From the NCBI GenBank assembly GCA_037903355.1, contig JBAJFE010000014.1:7688001-7752000 (forward strand): a DNA stretch of 64,000 bases, read 5' to 3'. The notes below the pieces were generated by a model. It had not been told where the DNA came from and searched no databases. It was given only the letters and a program-made list of their open reading frames with translations. Each line of letters starts with the position of its first letter. Positions within the stretch are counted from its first letter, which is position 1. Shown piece after piece: positions 55,001-60,990 of the stretch. The DNA comes from Trichuris trichiura. Taxonomy: Eukaryota; Nematoda; Enoplea; Trichinellida; Trichuridae. Both the position numbers and the translations under genes were made by a program.

Positions 55001-57721
55001 CAGGAACGCTGTCGTGGGTGGCCAAACACCGGGGAACTAATTAACCAGATCCGAAAAGAGAGTAAATCAGCACTTGAAACGTTTAAATTGATACAATAAG
55101 GCATGCACTGCTCTACAAAATAGAGTCCCAGTTACTAATCGTCGTCGGCCGCCAAAGTTAAACCCTCAAGTGTCAATGAAGAAAGCGCTAAAAACTTTAG
55201 CCGCGGCTGAACACGTGCCCTGTTGTAAAAACACAGTCCAACAAAAGATGTACATGGATTTTCCCTGTTCGTATTTGCCAACAAATCGAGTCAAATAAGC
55301 GAAAAAGCTTTTTAATCTCGTTAAAGGCATAAAAACCAAACGACAGTTTGGCGAAGCCTTCGGCTCATTCTTGAGCCGTCGTCAGCGCACGCAGGAGTTG
55401 CCCTCCAACTGAGTTTTTTTCTAGGAGCAGCTCCTCCACCTTTCCAAGCCATGTGTGCACCTGTTAGGTCAAACTTTGATTTGTCGAAGCTGCACACACA
55501 GACTTGGACAAAGTATGCAGGTATGCAAGTGGCCTACGATGACGCCTTCCGATCGTTAAGCTGCCCTCGCCCTCCCTAATATCGGCAAGTTTGCCTACTT
55601 TGACACTGCGCTTTACCAAACTCTGACTGACCATCCCATTGCGCGTTATGCCTCCACTGAGGACAGCTTCTAAGGCAGTGGCTCCGAAGCTAGTCCAGCC
55701 ATGTGTGTGCAGCGTCGACAGGTCAAGGTTCGACCTAATAGGCGCACACATGGCTTGGAAAGGTGGAAGCGCTGCTCTTACAAAAAATTACAGTAAAACC
55801 CCTGAAGTTGACCACTCCTATATGGTGACCACTTCCATAAGTTGACCGAATTTTGGCCAGTTGATTTGTCCGCACGTTAGCTGAGCCACTTATACCCACC
55901 TCCTATATGTTGACCACCTACTATGTTGACCAGTTCTCCCCACTTCGTTGGGTGGTCAACTTACAGGGGTTTTACTGTAGGTTGGAGGGAAACTCCTGCG
56001 TGCGCTGACGACGGCTCAAGAACGAGCTGAGAGCTTCACCAAACTGTCATTTGGTTTTTGTGCCTTTAATGATATTAAAAACTTTTTCGCTTACTTGACT
56101 CGTTTTGTTGGCAAATATGAACAGGGAAAATCCATGTTCATCTTTTGTTAAACAACTGCACCCGTTCCAAGCTATTCGCGTTTTTACGACACAGTCTAAG
56201 TAAAAACTGTATGCTACGAAAGCGATGTACGATTGAGGAAGTACAGTAGAATTTCCATAAGTTGACCACCCAAGGGACCAGGAAAAACTGGTCAACATAG
56301 GAGGCTGTGGGTATCTTATATTATTAACTTGCGGACCAACCAAGTGGTCAAAATTCGGTCAGCTTAGGGAGGTAGTCAACTTCAGAGGTTCTATTGTATT
56401 ATTATTTCTGTCAACATAATAACTTGTTTTTGAAGATCTTCTACGGGTTTTCCCGTTTTCTGTGTTGGTATCTGTGATTAAACGAAACAATTGCTCTACA
56501 AATGGACGGATGAGCGATTAATAGAAAAATTCAGAATCAGTGCATTCAGCTTGCTTCAGAGCTTTCAGAACACTTTAGTTCCGTCGTCACTGAGTTGCAG
56601 TTGCTCATTCCAGCTCTTCCAACTCACTGATGACGGAACAAAGTCGTTCTGAAGGCTAGCATATTTTGGTCAAAATTTTATTGATTTCTCTGCCTTTAGA
56701 TGTAGCTTGATACAGAACAGTGAAAACGTTATGAATCTACTTTAAAATGTAGATGACGTATTAGATATTAGGTTGTCCTCTTGCTTACCGCTGATGACGG
56801 GTGAGGATGCACACTTGAAAGCTCTGGTGAAAAAACAATTGAACACAATAACAGGCACAAACTGTACAAAAGTTCTTTAACATGAAATTGTTTTGGCAGA
56901 CCTTCACTTTTATTAATTTGACCACTGAAGACGGGTCATGAACAGCTCTGAAAACCAAGGACAAATTAAAAGTTTTCGTGCTTGTTTCAGCTGGATGCGT
57001 TCCGTAATAACAGCATAAAATAAGCTACTACTACTATTACTAGTACTATTAGCAATATTGTTGCTCCTGCTGCTACTGTTGTTTTTCGTTAGTGCGAATG
57101 CACTGACGCCGAAGTCAAGAGCAGGAGTGACCTGAAAGCTCTGAGCTTTTGAACCTTAATAAACGTTTCTTGTCTGCCATAAGAAAGACTTGAAGCTTAG
57201 TGATCTATGACTACACTAAGATAACACTGTTGAAGCAAACTGTATGTTGGTCCAAGTTCAGATACGTAGGTACAGCTGCAACGCTAGAGTACGTTTTAAC
57301 TTTAATATTAATTTTTCAAAAATGAACTTTTAGATCATGGACGTTAAGAACATGGTTAATGCTCGTGAGCTCAACGTAAATCGACGTACAATAATTGGTC
57401 AACATAACTGCATATGTACAAGTCAAGAAATTTCCTCAGGTTTTAAATGACAAGCTGATGGCCTCTTGCGGATAACAACTAAACAAACATCTGCTGTTGG
57501 AATAACAAATAATTCCTAATTAGAACTGGCGTAAATATGCGTACGCACTAGCTTACTTGCTCGAGTTCATATCCCGTTGATCGGTCAGCATCTACGTCAG
57601 CATGGTTACGATAGGCAAGCGCCAGACCCCAAACGCAATGCACGGCATAGACATTGTCACGAACCCAGGCGTGTCCTTTAAAGCCAGGAATGGGCGAACC
57701 AAACAGTCCGGTTACGGGATC
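21015..57721 (-). CDS. PHKA: phosphorylase b kinase regulatory subunit alpha (23 exons, N-terminal exon missing)
   Basis: Large regulatory subunit of the (alpha beta gamma delta)4 kinase that activates glycogen phosphorylase in the cytosol. Exons, 5' to 3': 57721-57557, 51961-51662, 51610-51431, 51380-51180, 51096-50974, 50911-50816, 50768-50582, 50531-50397, 39162-39053, 35046-34769, 34715-34639, 34587-34408, 34312-34117, 34070-33963, 33906-33828, 33774-33697, 33643-33488, 27888-27759, 22006-21917, 21867-21767, 21717-21517, 21471-21265, 21212-21015. All introns are GT-AG and phases agree; the sum is 1191 codons plus stop, against roughly 1220-1235 residues in vertebrate alpha subunits. Order of regions: GH15 glucoamylase-like domain (residues 1 to ~415), alpha/beta-specific middle, a shortened Ser-rich linker (~618-742), the conserved C-terminal domain, and a CaaX-like end. 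Conservation follows the alpha rather than the beta paralogue (for example QEQADIL-like and GPDWDT-like motifs and the YDSAPSG C-terminus). The exon for the first ~25-30 residues was not found. No stop or frameshift is seen, so the gene looks functional. Confidence 0.93.
22144..22175 (-). ncRNA. hammerhead motif in left foldback arm
   Basis: CUGACGA, C, perfect stem GGGCC/GGCCC around ACGGAGA, then GAAAGC. The core is intact. Confidence 0.55.
22449..22480 (+). ncRNA. hammerhead motif in right foldback arm
   Basis: CUGAUGA, C, GGACC/GGCCC stem with one mismatch relative to the left-arm copy, then GAAAGC. Confidence 0.5.
22620..23000 (-). mobile_element. Penelope-like element 5' region
   Basis: The minus strand runs from an intact hammerhead (22953-22911) through the pLTR to the ORF start, near 22797, reading [15 protein letters not shown], then degrades. 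The same pL TR organisation is seen at 9795-9950 and 19800-19985. Confidence 0.6.
22911..22953 (-). ncRNA. best-preserved PLE minimal hammerhead ribozyme
   Basis: Minus-strand layout: UACCG (helix I), CUGACGA, one A, GGAGC/GCUCC stem with a 7-nt loop, GAAA, CUUA, CGGUA (helix I'). The 5-bp helix I is perfect, helix II is perfect, and all conserved core bases are present. Helix III is a single A-U pair, the minimal form described for metazoan PLEs, which is thought to act as a dimer. Confidence 0.7.
23067..24357. mobile_element. 1.29 kb TIR DNA transposon, copy 2 (opposite orientation to 1398-2637)
   Basis: It starts GGGTCTCGTCCGAAATCAGC and ends with the inverse (GCTGATTTCGGATTAGATCCC). The flanks share AAATCTT at 23060-23066 and 24358-24364. 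Most of its length aligns with copy 1 reversed. There is no transposase frame. Confidence 0.7.
24364..25420. other. intronic DNA without recognisable element
   Basis: Part of the PHKA intron between exons r and s. No coding exon consistent with the gene is present, and no transposon ends are identified. Confidence 0.4.
25425..26340. mobile_element. MITE family B sequences (approximate limits)
   Basis: It starts near CCTCCCGGAAAAGCAGGCGG and contains segments shared with 8863-9440 and 30043-30914, often as reverse complement. It includes TTTGAAGTTGCCGCCAC at about 26330, a motif found next to ends of this family elsewhere. Probably more than one nested copy. Confidence 0.4.
26341..27758. other. 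intronic DNA without recognisable element
   Basis: No supported gene or transposon boundary up to PHKA exon r. Confidence 0.35.
27759..27888 (-). CDS. PHKA: PHKA exon r, isolated
   Basis: 43 codons plus one base. Contains [18 protein letters not shown] and SELARS, the best conserved block of the C-terminal domain. The acceptor is TTTGTTTAG and the donor GTAAAG. The split glycine is completed at 22006. It is flanked by 5.6 kb and 5.75 kb introns. Confidence 0.92.
27981..28159. repeat. perfect 64-bp-arm palindrome with hammerhead motif in the loop
   Basis: Left arm 27981-28044 and right arm 28096-28159 are exact reverse complements over 64 bp. The 51-nt spacer contains CUGAAGA, C, GGGTC/GACCT stem, GAAAGC (28062-28091). 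It lies inside the 5.6 kb PHKA intron, 93 bp upstream (in gene sense) of exon r. Confidence 0.9.
28062..28091 (+). ncRNA. hammerhead motif in palindrome loop
   Basis: CUGAAGA box, one C, stem GGGTC/GACCT with a GCGAAA loop, then GAAAGC. The core is intact; the flanking arms are the palindrome rather than a usual helix I. Confidence 0.55.
29030..29181 (+). pseudogene. Tigger-like transposase, N-terminal DNA-binding part
   Basis: From the Met at 29030: [20 protein letters not shown], then a helix-turn-helix like the CENP-B N-terminus ([15 protein letters not shown]). It stops after about 50 codons at 29179-29181. The remainder is displaced by nested insertions. Confidence 0.7.
29270..29766. 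mobile_element. hAT relic nested in the Tigger element
   Basis: The segment 29271-29560 matches 40081-40395 of the hAT element at 39518. It ends TTTGAGAAACACTG at 29766. There is no intact coding frame. Confidence 0.5.
30043..30914. mobile_element. MITE family B copy
   Basis: Ends are CCACCGGAAGTTGAGGCGGC on the left and the inverse near CCACCGCTCTTTCCGGCAGG on the right. Internally it shares segments with 8863-9440 and 58719-59015. Limits are approximate. Confidence 0.5.
30935..31288. mobile_element. partial copy of the 673-bp hAT element
   Basis: It aligns with 7280-7826 with deletions and ends GTTCCCCACCCCTG. It abuts the Tigger C-terminal coding region, so it inserted into that gene. 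Confidence 0.6.
31294..31794 (+). pseudogene. Tigger-like transposase, C-terminal part
   Basis: The frame opens [20 protein letters not shown], the DQGVI-FK block of Tigger DDE transposases, and continues to an acidic tail ending at 31794. One in-frame stop lies at 31435-31437. It belongs to the same element as the HTH fragment at 29030. Confidence 0.75.
32113..33487. other. intronic DNA without recognisable element
   Basis: Remainder of the 5.6 kb PHKA intron between exons q and r. No convincing element ends. Confidence 0.35.
33488..35046 (-). CDS. PHKA: PHKA exon cluster j-q: middle region, linker and start of C-terminal domain
   Basis: Eight exons: 35046-34769, 34715-34639, 34587-34408, 34312-34117, 34070-33963, 33906-33828, 33774-33697 and 33643-33488. 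The introns are 53, 51, 95, 46, 56, 53 and 53 nt. Landmarks are [38 protein letters not shown], a basic/Ser-rich linker (exons 3 and 4), [38 protein letters not shown] and [20 protein letters not shown]. The donors at 34768 (GTTTGA) and 33827 (GTCTTT) are weak, but phase and protein alignment require them. The linker corresponding to the vertebrate phosphorylated region is shorter. Confidence 0.92.
35614..36482. mobile_element. old hAT-like relic
   Basis: The ends CAGTAATTCCCAAATGG and GTTTGGAAACACTG are imperfect inverted repeats of the hAT type. No convincing 8-bp duplication remains, and the interior has only broken frames. It lies in the 4.0 kb PHKA intron. Confidence 0.45.
36483..39052. 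other. intronic DNA without recognisable element
   Basis: No supported coding exon or transposon boundary up to PHKA exon i. Confidence 0.35.
39053..39162 (-). CDS. PHKA: PHKA exon i
   Basis: 36 codons, with a split glycine completed from the previous exon. Contains [19 protein letters not shown] and ends IFVFTPQ at a GTAAAG donor. It is isolated between introns of 11.2 kb (5') and 4.0 kb (3'). Confidence 0.9.
39518..40565 (+). mobile_element. hAT element (1.05 kb) with perfect target duplication
   Basis: The ends are CATAGGTTCTCAAAG and the inverse TTTGAGAACCTATG. The flanking 8-mers GTTTAAGG at 39510-39517 and 40566-40573 are identical. The element is internally deleted and keeps only the C-terminal piece of a transposase. 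Confidence 0.85.
39761..40045 (+). pseudogene. hAT transposase C-terminal dimerisation region
   Basis: An open frame containing [20 protein letters not shown] and [17 protein letters not shown], the hAT-C pattern found in ZBED5/SCAND3-like transposases, where domesticated and mobile forms share it. No catalytic part is present. Confidence 0.7.
40850..41611 (-). mobile_element. internally deleted Tigger copy, inverted relative to 28440
   Basis: Reading on the minus strand from 41611: CAGTAAAGCCCCTGAAGTTG, then ~620 bp matching 28440-29060 including the transposase start region, then a jump to sequence matching 31795-31920. It therefore lost the transposase middle. A TA flanks the end at 41612-41613. 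Confidence 0.7.
41614..43429. other. intronic DNA without recognisable element
   Basis: AT-rich intron sequence; a stretch at about 42480-42920 has loosely repeated GTCGAAT/CTGAA words. No coding exon is seen. Confidence 0.35.
43530..43574 (-). ncRNA. PLE hammerhead ribozyme motif with long helix I
   Basis: Minus strand: ACACUG (helix I), CUGACGA, C, GGAAC/GTTTT stem with G-U pairing, GAAA, CAUA, CGGUGU (helix I'). Helix I pairs over 6 bp. The core is intact; helix II is weakened. Confidence 0.6.
43655..44321 (-). pseudogene. PLE GIY-YIG endonuclease domain, frame-disrupted
   Basis: The upstream frame (44321-43893) carries the linker and the GIY-YIG start ([17 protein letters not shown]). 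The downstream part (43879-43655) continues the same protein in a different frame ([20 protein letters not shown]). The usual glycine in YIGET is Arg. It is inactive and more diverged from copies 1 and 2 than they are from each other. Confidence 0.75.
44322..46832. other. intronic DNA, mostly featureless
   Basis: A degenerate hammerhead-like motif lies at 45761-45796 (minus; the final GAAA reads AAAA). No gene is supported. Confidence 0.35.
46833..47320. mobile_element. hAT MITE relic
   Basis: It starts CAATGTTTCTCAAGG and resembles 3720-4176 and 63124-63584 internally (for example the GGCACAATACCCGACCCGCA region). The right end is degraded. Confidence 0.5.
47321..48492. other. intronic DNA without recognisable element
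   Basis: One 98-codon open frame (47491-47787) lacks any recognised motif or splice context. Treated as chance. Confidence 0.3.
48493..48594. mobile_element. hAT fragment
   Basis: Reverse complement of the right end of the 673-bp hAT family (compare 31180-31275). Confidence 0.45.
48595..48984 (+). mobile_element. truncated 5' end of Tigger element
   Basis: It begins CAGTAAAACCCCCGAGG and aligns with the first ~370 bp of the copy at 28440 before being interrupted by a MITE. Confidence 0.65.
48987..49173. mobile_element. Tigger-derived MITE (187 bp), TA duplication
   Basis: Ends CAGTAAAACCCTCGTAAG and GGAGTTTTACTG with TA on both sides. It consists almost entirely of the repeated GTTGACCA-rich terminal sequence. 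Confidence 0.8.
49449..49619. mobile_element. Tigger-derived MITE (171 bp), TA duplication
   Basis: Ends CGGTAAAACCCCCGTAAG and GGATTTTACTG flanked by TA. Closely similar to the MITE at 48987. Confidence 0.75.
49622..50396. other. intronic DNA without recognisable element
   Basis: Remainder of the 11.2 kb intron up to PHKA exon h. Confidence 0.35.
50397..51961 (-). CDS. PHKA: PHKA exon cluster b-h: GH15-like domain
   Basis: Seven exons: 51961-51662, 51610-51431, 51380-51180, 51096-50974, 50911-50816, 50768-50582 and 50531-50397. The introns are 51, 50, 83, 62, 47 and 50 nt. Landmarks are [90 protein letters not shown] and DPLNRR. These match the alpha-subunit catalytic-fold domain in order. 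The first short intron (51611-51661) is in frame and stop-free. Phase is 1 at 50582/50531 and at 50397. Confidence 0.93.
52127..53303 (-). mobile_element. hAT element (1.18 kb) with transposase C-terminal fragment
   Basis: Ends CAGTGTTTCCCAAG and CATGAGAAACACTG. Flanks TTCTAAAG (52119-52126) and TCTTAAAG (53304-53311) are an 8-bp duplication with two differences. The right half matches 1-528. It lies in the 5.6 kb PHKA intron between exons a and b. Confidence 0.7.
52299..52679 (-). pseudogene. hAT transposase C-terminal dimerisation region
   Basis: The minus-strand frame contains [20 protein letters not shown] and [20 protein letters not shown], the hAT-C signature. It is more intact than the related fragment at 39761. 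The catalytic and BED parts are absent. Confidence 0.7.
53312..54579. other. intronic DNA without recognisable element
   Basis: No supported gene or transposon boundary. Confidence 0.35.
54580..54700. repeat. head-to-head PLE 5' ends forming a 34-bp palindrome
   Basis: 54624-54657 and 54667-54700 are reverse complements with one mismatch, 9 bp apart. Each arm is the PLE sequence just before the ORF start; the minus side continues into the ORF start (KPVKRHPVF), the plus side stops after the Met codon region. Confidence 0.65.
55356..55386 (-). ncRNA. hammerhead motif, left end of foldback
   Basis: CUGACGA, C, perfect stem GGCTC/GAGCC around AAGAAT, then GAAGGC. Confidence 0.5.
55791..55977. 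mobile_element. Tigger-derived MITE (187 bp), TA duplication
   Basis: Ends CAGTAAAACCCCTGAAG and CAGGGGTTTTACTG between TA dinucleotides (55789-55790 and 55978-55979). Confidence 0.8.
56005..56034 (+). ncRNA. degraded hammerhead motif, right end of foldback
   Basis: CUGACGA, C, GGCTC/GAGCT stem; the GAAA box reads GAGA, so it should be inactive. Confidence 0.4.
56244..56396. mobile_element. Tigger-derived MITE (153 bp), TA duplication
   Basis: Ends CAGTAGAATTTCCATAAG and AGAGGTTCTATTG flanked by TA. A diverged member of the same family. Confidence 0.65.
56410..57140. mobile_element. cluster of PLE pLTR remnants with hammerhead motifs
   Basis: 56430-56560 matches the PLE pLTR (compare 10780-10905). 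Motifs are at 56561-56591 (minus, box GUGACGA), 56627-56656 (plus, CUGAUGA with an intact GGAAC/GTTCT stem), 56793-56825 (plus, weak stem), and degraded copies near 56924 and 57083. They are spaced 30-170 bp apart in alternating orientation. Confidence 0.55.
56627..56656 (+). ncRNA. PLE hammerhead motif with intact box
   Basis: CUGAUGA, C, stem GGAAC/GTTCT (one G-U pair) around AAAGTC, then GAAGGC. It faces the minus-strand motif at 56561-56591. Confidence 0.5.
57557..57721 (-). CDS. PHKA: PHKA exon a: start of GH15-like domain
   Basis: 55 codons from [20 protein letters not shown] to TGYELEQ. It includes the hallmark [10 protein letters not shown] and WGLALAYR of the kinase alpha/beta N-terminus. 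The acceptor is TTTGTCCTAG and the donor GTAAGC, phase 0 at both ends. It is separated from the next exon by 5.6 kb of transposon-rich intron. Confidence 0.93.
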
Positions 57722-58718
57722 CTAGGACAAATACCGAAATGTTACTTTTTTAAAAGTTACTAAATACAAGGTCTTGTAAAGGGCGTATGTATTCTCATTT
57801 TCAGTCTTCATCGTGCATAAAGTTTGCCATTCGTTTACCAGTATTTGTTGTAAAGAAAGACAGCACTTTCAGGATGTGACCTATCTCGCCATCTGTTTCT
57901 TGACAAGATAAGCTACAGATTGAAAGCTCTATCATTCTTGACGACAAATAAACGACAAATGTGACGCAAAGTCTTTTAGGTGAAATGCTTGACTGTAAAA
58001 CGAGAGTAAATTTTCATGGTATTTCAAATGACATGATTCTCACTTAGTGCTTGTAATTATGTGACAAACATTTAACACATAGCAGCTGTGCACTTCATTT
58101 GCAGAAACTGCCGTTAACAGCTCTGAAGGCTCCAACATCTATTCGTACGTCCTGGACAGCGCTTTTAAATAAACTAACACCTTGGACGCTTCCTTCTTTC
58201 AAAAAAGGTTTAGAGCTTCTTATTTGTATACCTAAAGCGTTTTTTGAATTTTCACTCCTCCATTCCTAACCGGTACTAAATAATTTTTTTCTTTTTTGCG
58301 GTAAAAGAATCCGTTCTCAGAACAACGTTTAATGCCCAAAAAGTTTTCGGCGAAGGTTTCAAAACCAACCATGACACGTCATCAATGCAACGTTCTCACT
58401 CACTCGGCCTGTCCTACTCTTAGCAAGCTCTTCCATCTGACTAACTCTGCCAGGAACATTAGTTGTTAGCTCTAATCTTGAGCCGCCGAGCGTCCATCCC
58501 ATTTACTGGCAGAGCGAATGCAAATTCAATTGACCACAGCAATGACATTACAACTAGAGTTATACTAGTGATAATACACCACCTAATGTCTGCAACACCC
58601 ACACTTCAGAACTTACCTGAGCTCCCTTCTCAACGCTAAGTGAATCAATTAATTTTGGTTTGTCTGCCGAAGACGGGTTGCAGCCGAAACCCAAAAGGGG
58701 TCTTTTTGGAACTGTTCC
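57722..58718. other. upstream intron of PHKA, nothing recognised
   Basis: The exon encoding the first PHKA residues was searched for here and not found. Confidence 0.35.
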
Positions 58719-59015
58719 CGGCGGAAGTACCGGCGGCAATTTCAAAGAAGGTCAAGTGGGTAATTGTGGACTATGGCTGACTATACCAGTCCACCACGAC
58801 GTCATACTGTAGGTCTGCCGGCCATTCTGTTCTGCTCTAGCCTAAGCCTACATATAAGGTGTGACGGTCCATTGGGTTCACTGCTCCAATTGCTCGGTAT
58901 GTGTTCAGTGAACCGCAGTAAGACGGCCTTCCAGTTGTTCTGCTGATCGCACTTCATTACGCAGTATCGTCGCACATTACCCTTTGATATTGCCGTCACC
59001 ACTTCCGCCGGGAAC
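58719..59015. mobile_element. short MITE of family B (about 300 bp)
   Basis: Inverted ends CCCGGCGGAAGTACCGGCGG and the reverse (GCCGTCACCACTTCCGCCGG). Flanks AACTGTTC and AACCGTTC form an 8-bp duplication with one difference. Confidence 0.65.
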
Positions 59016-60608
59016 CGTTCAAAAAATATCCCCCAAAAGCTAAGGCATCAGCAAAAGAGTTTTGTGCTCCACAATAAATGGGAGATACCATATACAAAAG
59101 TCTATACAGAGTGCCACTAAGATTATCAGGAATTCAAATAATAAAGGAAAATGAGATTTCGTCTTATTCGTTGTACAGGCTCTCCATGATTTTTTTATCA
59201 CCGCATTTGGTTAGGAACCACTGAAACTGTCCCAGAAAGGTATGTTCGTTGCACATAAAGTTCATTAAGTTTACCTATGGCTTCCTAATTTTTGTTATAC
59301 TTTACGTTGACCACATAAGCTGTTGTACTGAAAGCATCGCATATCAGGTTAGAGTTAATGGAAAACCCCTATTTTTATCAAAGTTATTATAAGCTGTTAT
59401 GCACCCTCATTCCAAACCATCCAGTTCTCATCAAAATGTTACTTGAATAGAAGGAACGAAATATAAGTCACTTTTTAACATCATATAGGTCTTCATTTTC
59501 AGGTATGTTTCCCGGGTTTGGTCAGTTGATTCTTGCGAGAAAAATTTGAGGCTGCCATGATCACTTTTTCCCGTTTTAATCAAAGAGACACAAACGTGGG
59601 GATGCTGGCAAACCAGCGACCGTTTAGAGATGGTTTCTTTCGGTTTAGACCGTAATTGTTCGGCTGGGATGGTATTCAGAGTCGTTTATATGTTGAAATA
59701 AGATGGAATTAAAATCACATGAGAAAGATTAAATAAGATATGAAAGAATATAGATAGAGGTATTCAAGACAGTAGCTCTTTGTAACAGGATGGTAGTACT
59801 TCACGGGTATATGTATCTTTATTTTACGGTGGGTTACTGTTATTTAGTAACCAAAAAGTCCTTTATTGTTTCTCTATGGGTTTTAGGAACAACCGTAACT
59901 CGTCCTCAACAGATAACCAGAGAGAATAAAATAGAGGCATTGAAAATTAATGTTAAATTCTGTTTGTTTTAAAATGTCTCCTTGTGGAAAGTTTTTAGTG
60001 TTGATGTATCAACGCTCTGTTTTGCAATGATTTACTCAGCAATGATATCGCATTGACAACGATCGACTGCTTGTTTGGTACCAGGAACTACGCACTGCTC
60101 ACATTAGCTTGTCATGGCTCTTATATATAGTAGACCCTTGTTATCCACAGTCTTTTTATCCGTGGATTTGACTCAGCGCGGTCTTCAGAAAACAATGACT
60201 TAATTTTTAGCAGAGATTGACGAATCGCTGCTGAACATAACAGCAGCACAGTGCCCTTTTTTGTGTATGTAGTGGTAGGATTCCATCATGTGATCTGAGA
60301 AAACGGTTTTTTCCATTCTTATGTCTTTTCAACCCTGCGCATAATGCTAATACCTCGTGTTACTATGATGAGCTATCATTCCCGTGTTGCTTTTAGTTTC
60401 TCAATTCCCCAAATTAGGCTTAAGTACCTCATACTATTGTAAGTCAATTTCTTAAGTCATAATGGCTCATGAATAGTAATAAAATTCCTTATCCATAAAA
60501 GCAGTTAGGTTTGAATATTGACTGTCTCAGAAAGGCTGCATACGTTTTCTGAAGAAACACGGTAAGATCGCTTAATGCAGCAAAATTTTAAATTTACTTG
60601 AGCTAACT
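59016..60608. other. no recognisable feature
   Basis: AT-rich sequence without a supported gene or element. Confidence 0.35.
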
Positions 60609-60613
60609 GCCTG

Positions 60614-60985
60614 TGTAACGGAAACGATGACGTTGCCGTTGCAGAAGGGACCGCCTAAGGAGACAACCCAACGGCCCGTAACGAAAGTGATCGATCATTC
60701 CTGTGCGAGCCCTTCCGGCACCTTCGCTGTGAGTGACAGATGTCGTCACCTGTCCCTCAGCCATTTATCACGAAGGGATCAAAGGGAACGCTAGGTGCCT
60801 CGTACAGGGAGATCTGGGGCAGTTTCGCTTTCGTTTCGCTCTCGTGCGGCAGTTCGTCTTTCTGCTCGCTACTTTCGTTCGTCTTCGTCTGTTTTCTTGC
60901 TGAGTAAAATTTCGTTCTCTCCGGCGTGTTGTACGTATCAGCAACCGTCGAGGTTAAGTCACGTTCTGGTCCTCTGTTCGTTACA
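60614..60985. mobile_element. solo LTR (372 bp) with 5-bp target duplication
   Basis: Bounded by the 7-bp inverted ends TGTAACG and CGTTACA, and flanked by identical GCCTG at 60609-60613 and 60986-60990. It does not resemble the Gypsy LTR at 12895. It contains a GC-rich, promoter-like CTTTCG/CGTCTTC-repeat region. It is likely left by LTR-LTR recombination of a different family. Confidence 0.75.
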
Positions 60986-60990
60986 GCCTG

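Larger units (their letters stand above)
55331..56058. repeat. foldback element with a hammerhead motif at each end, interrupted by a MITE
   Basis: 55331-55410 pairs with 55979-56058, and the inner arms at about 55430-55510 pair with 55680-55770. A Tigger-type MITE (55791-55977) is inserted inside the right arm. Hammerhead motifs lie at 55356-55386 (minus) and 56005-56034 (plus). Confidence 0.7.

Noticed and set aside
57760..57840. Short open stretch just upstream of PHKA exon a that could be the missing N-terminal exon
   Set aside because: It would require a 39-nt intron, and the residues do not match the conserved start of the alpha subunit.
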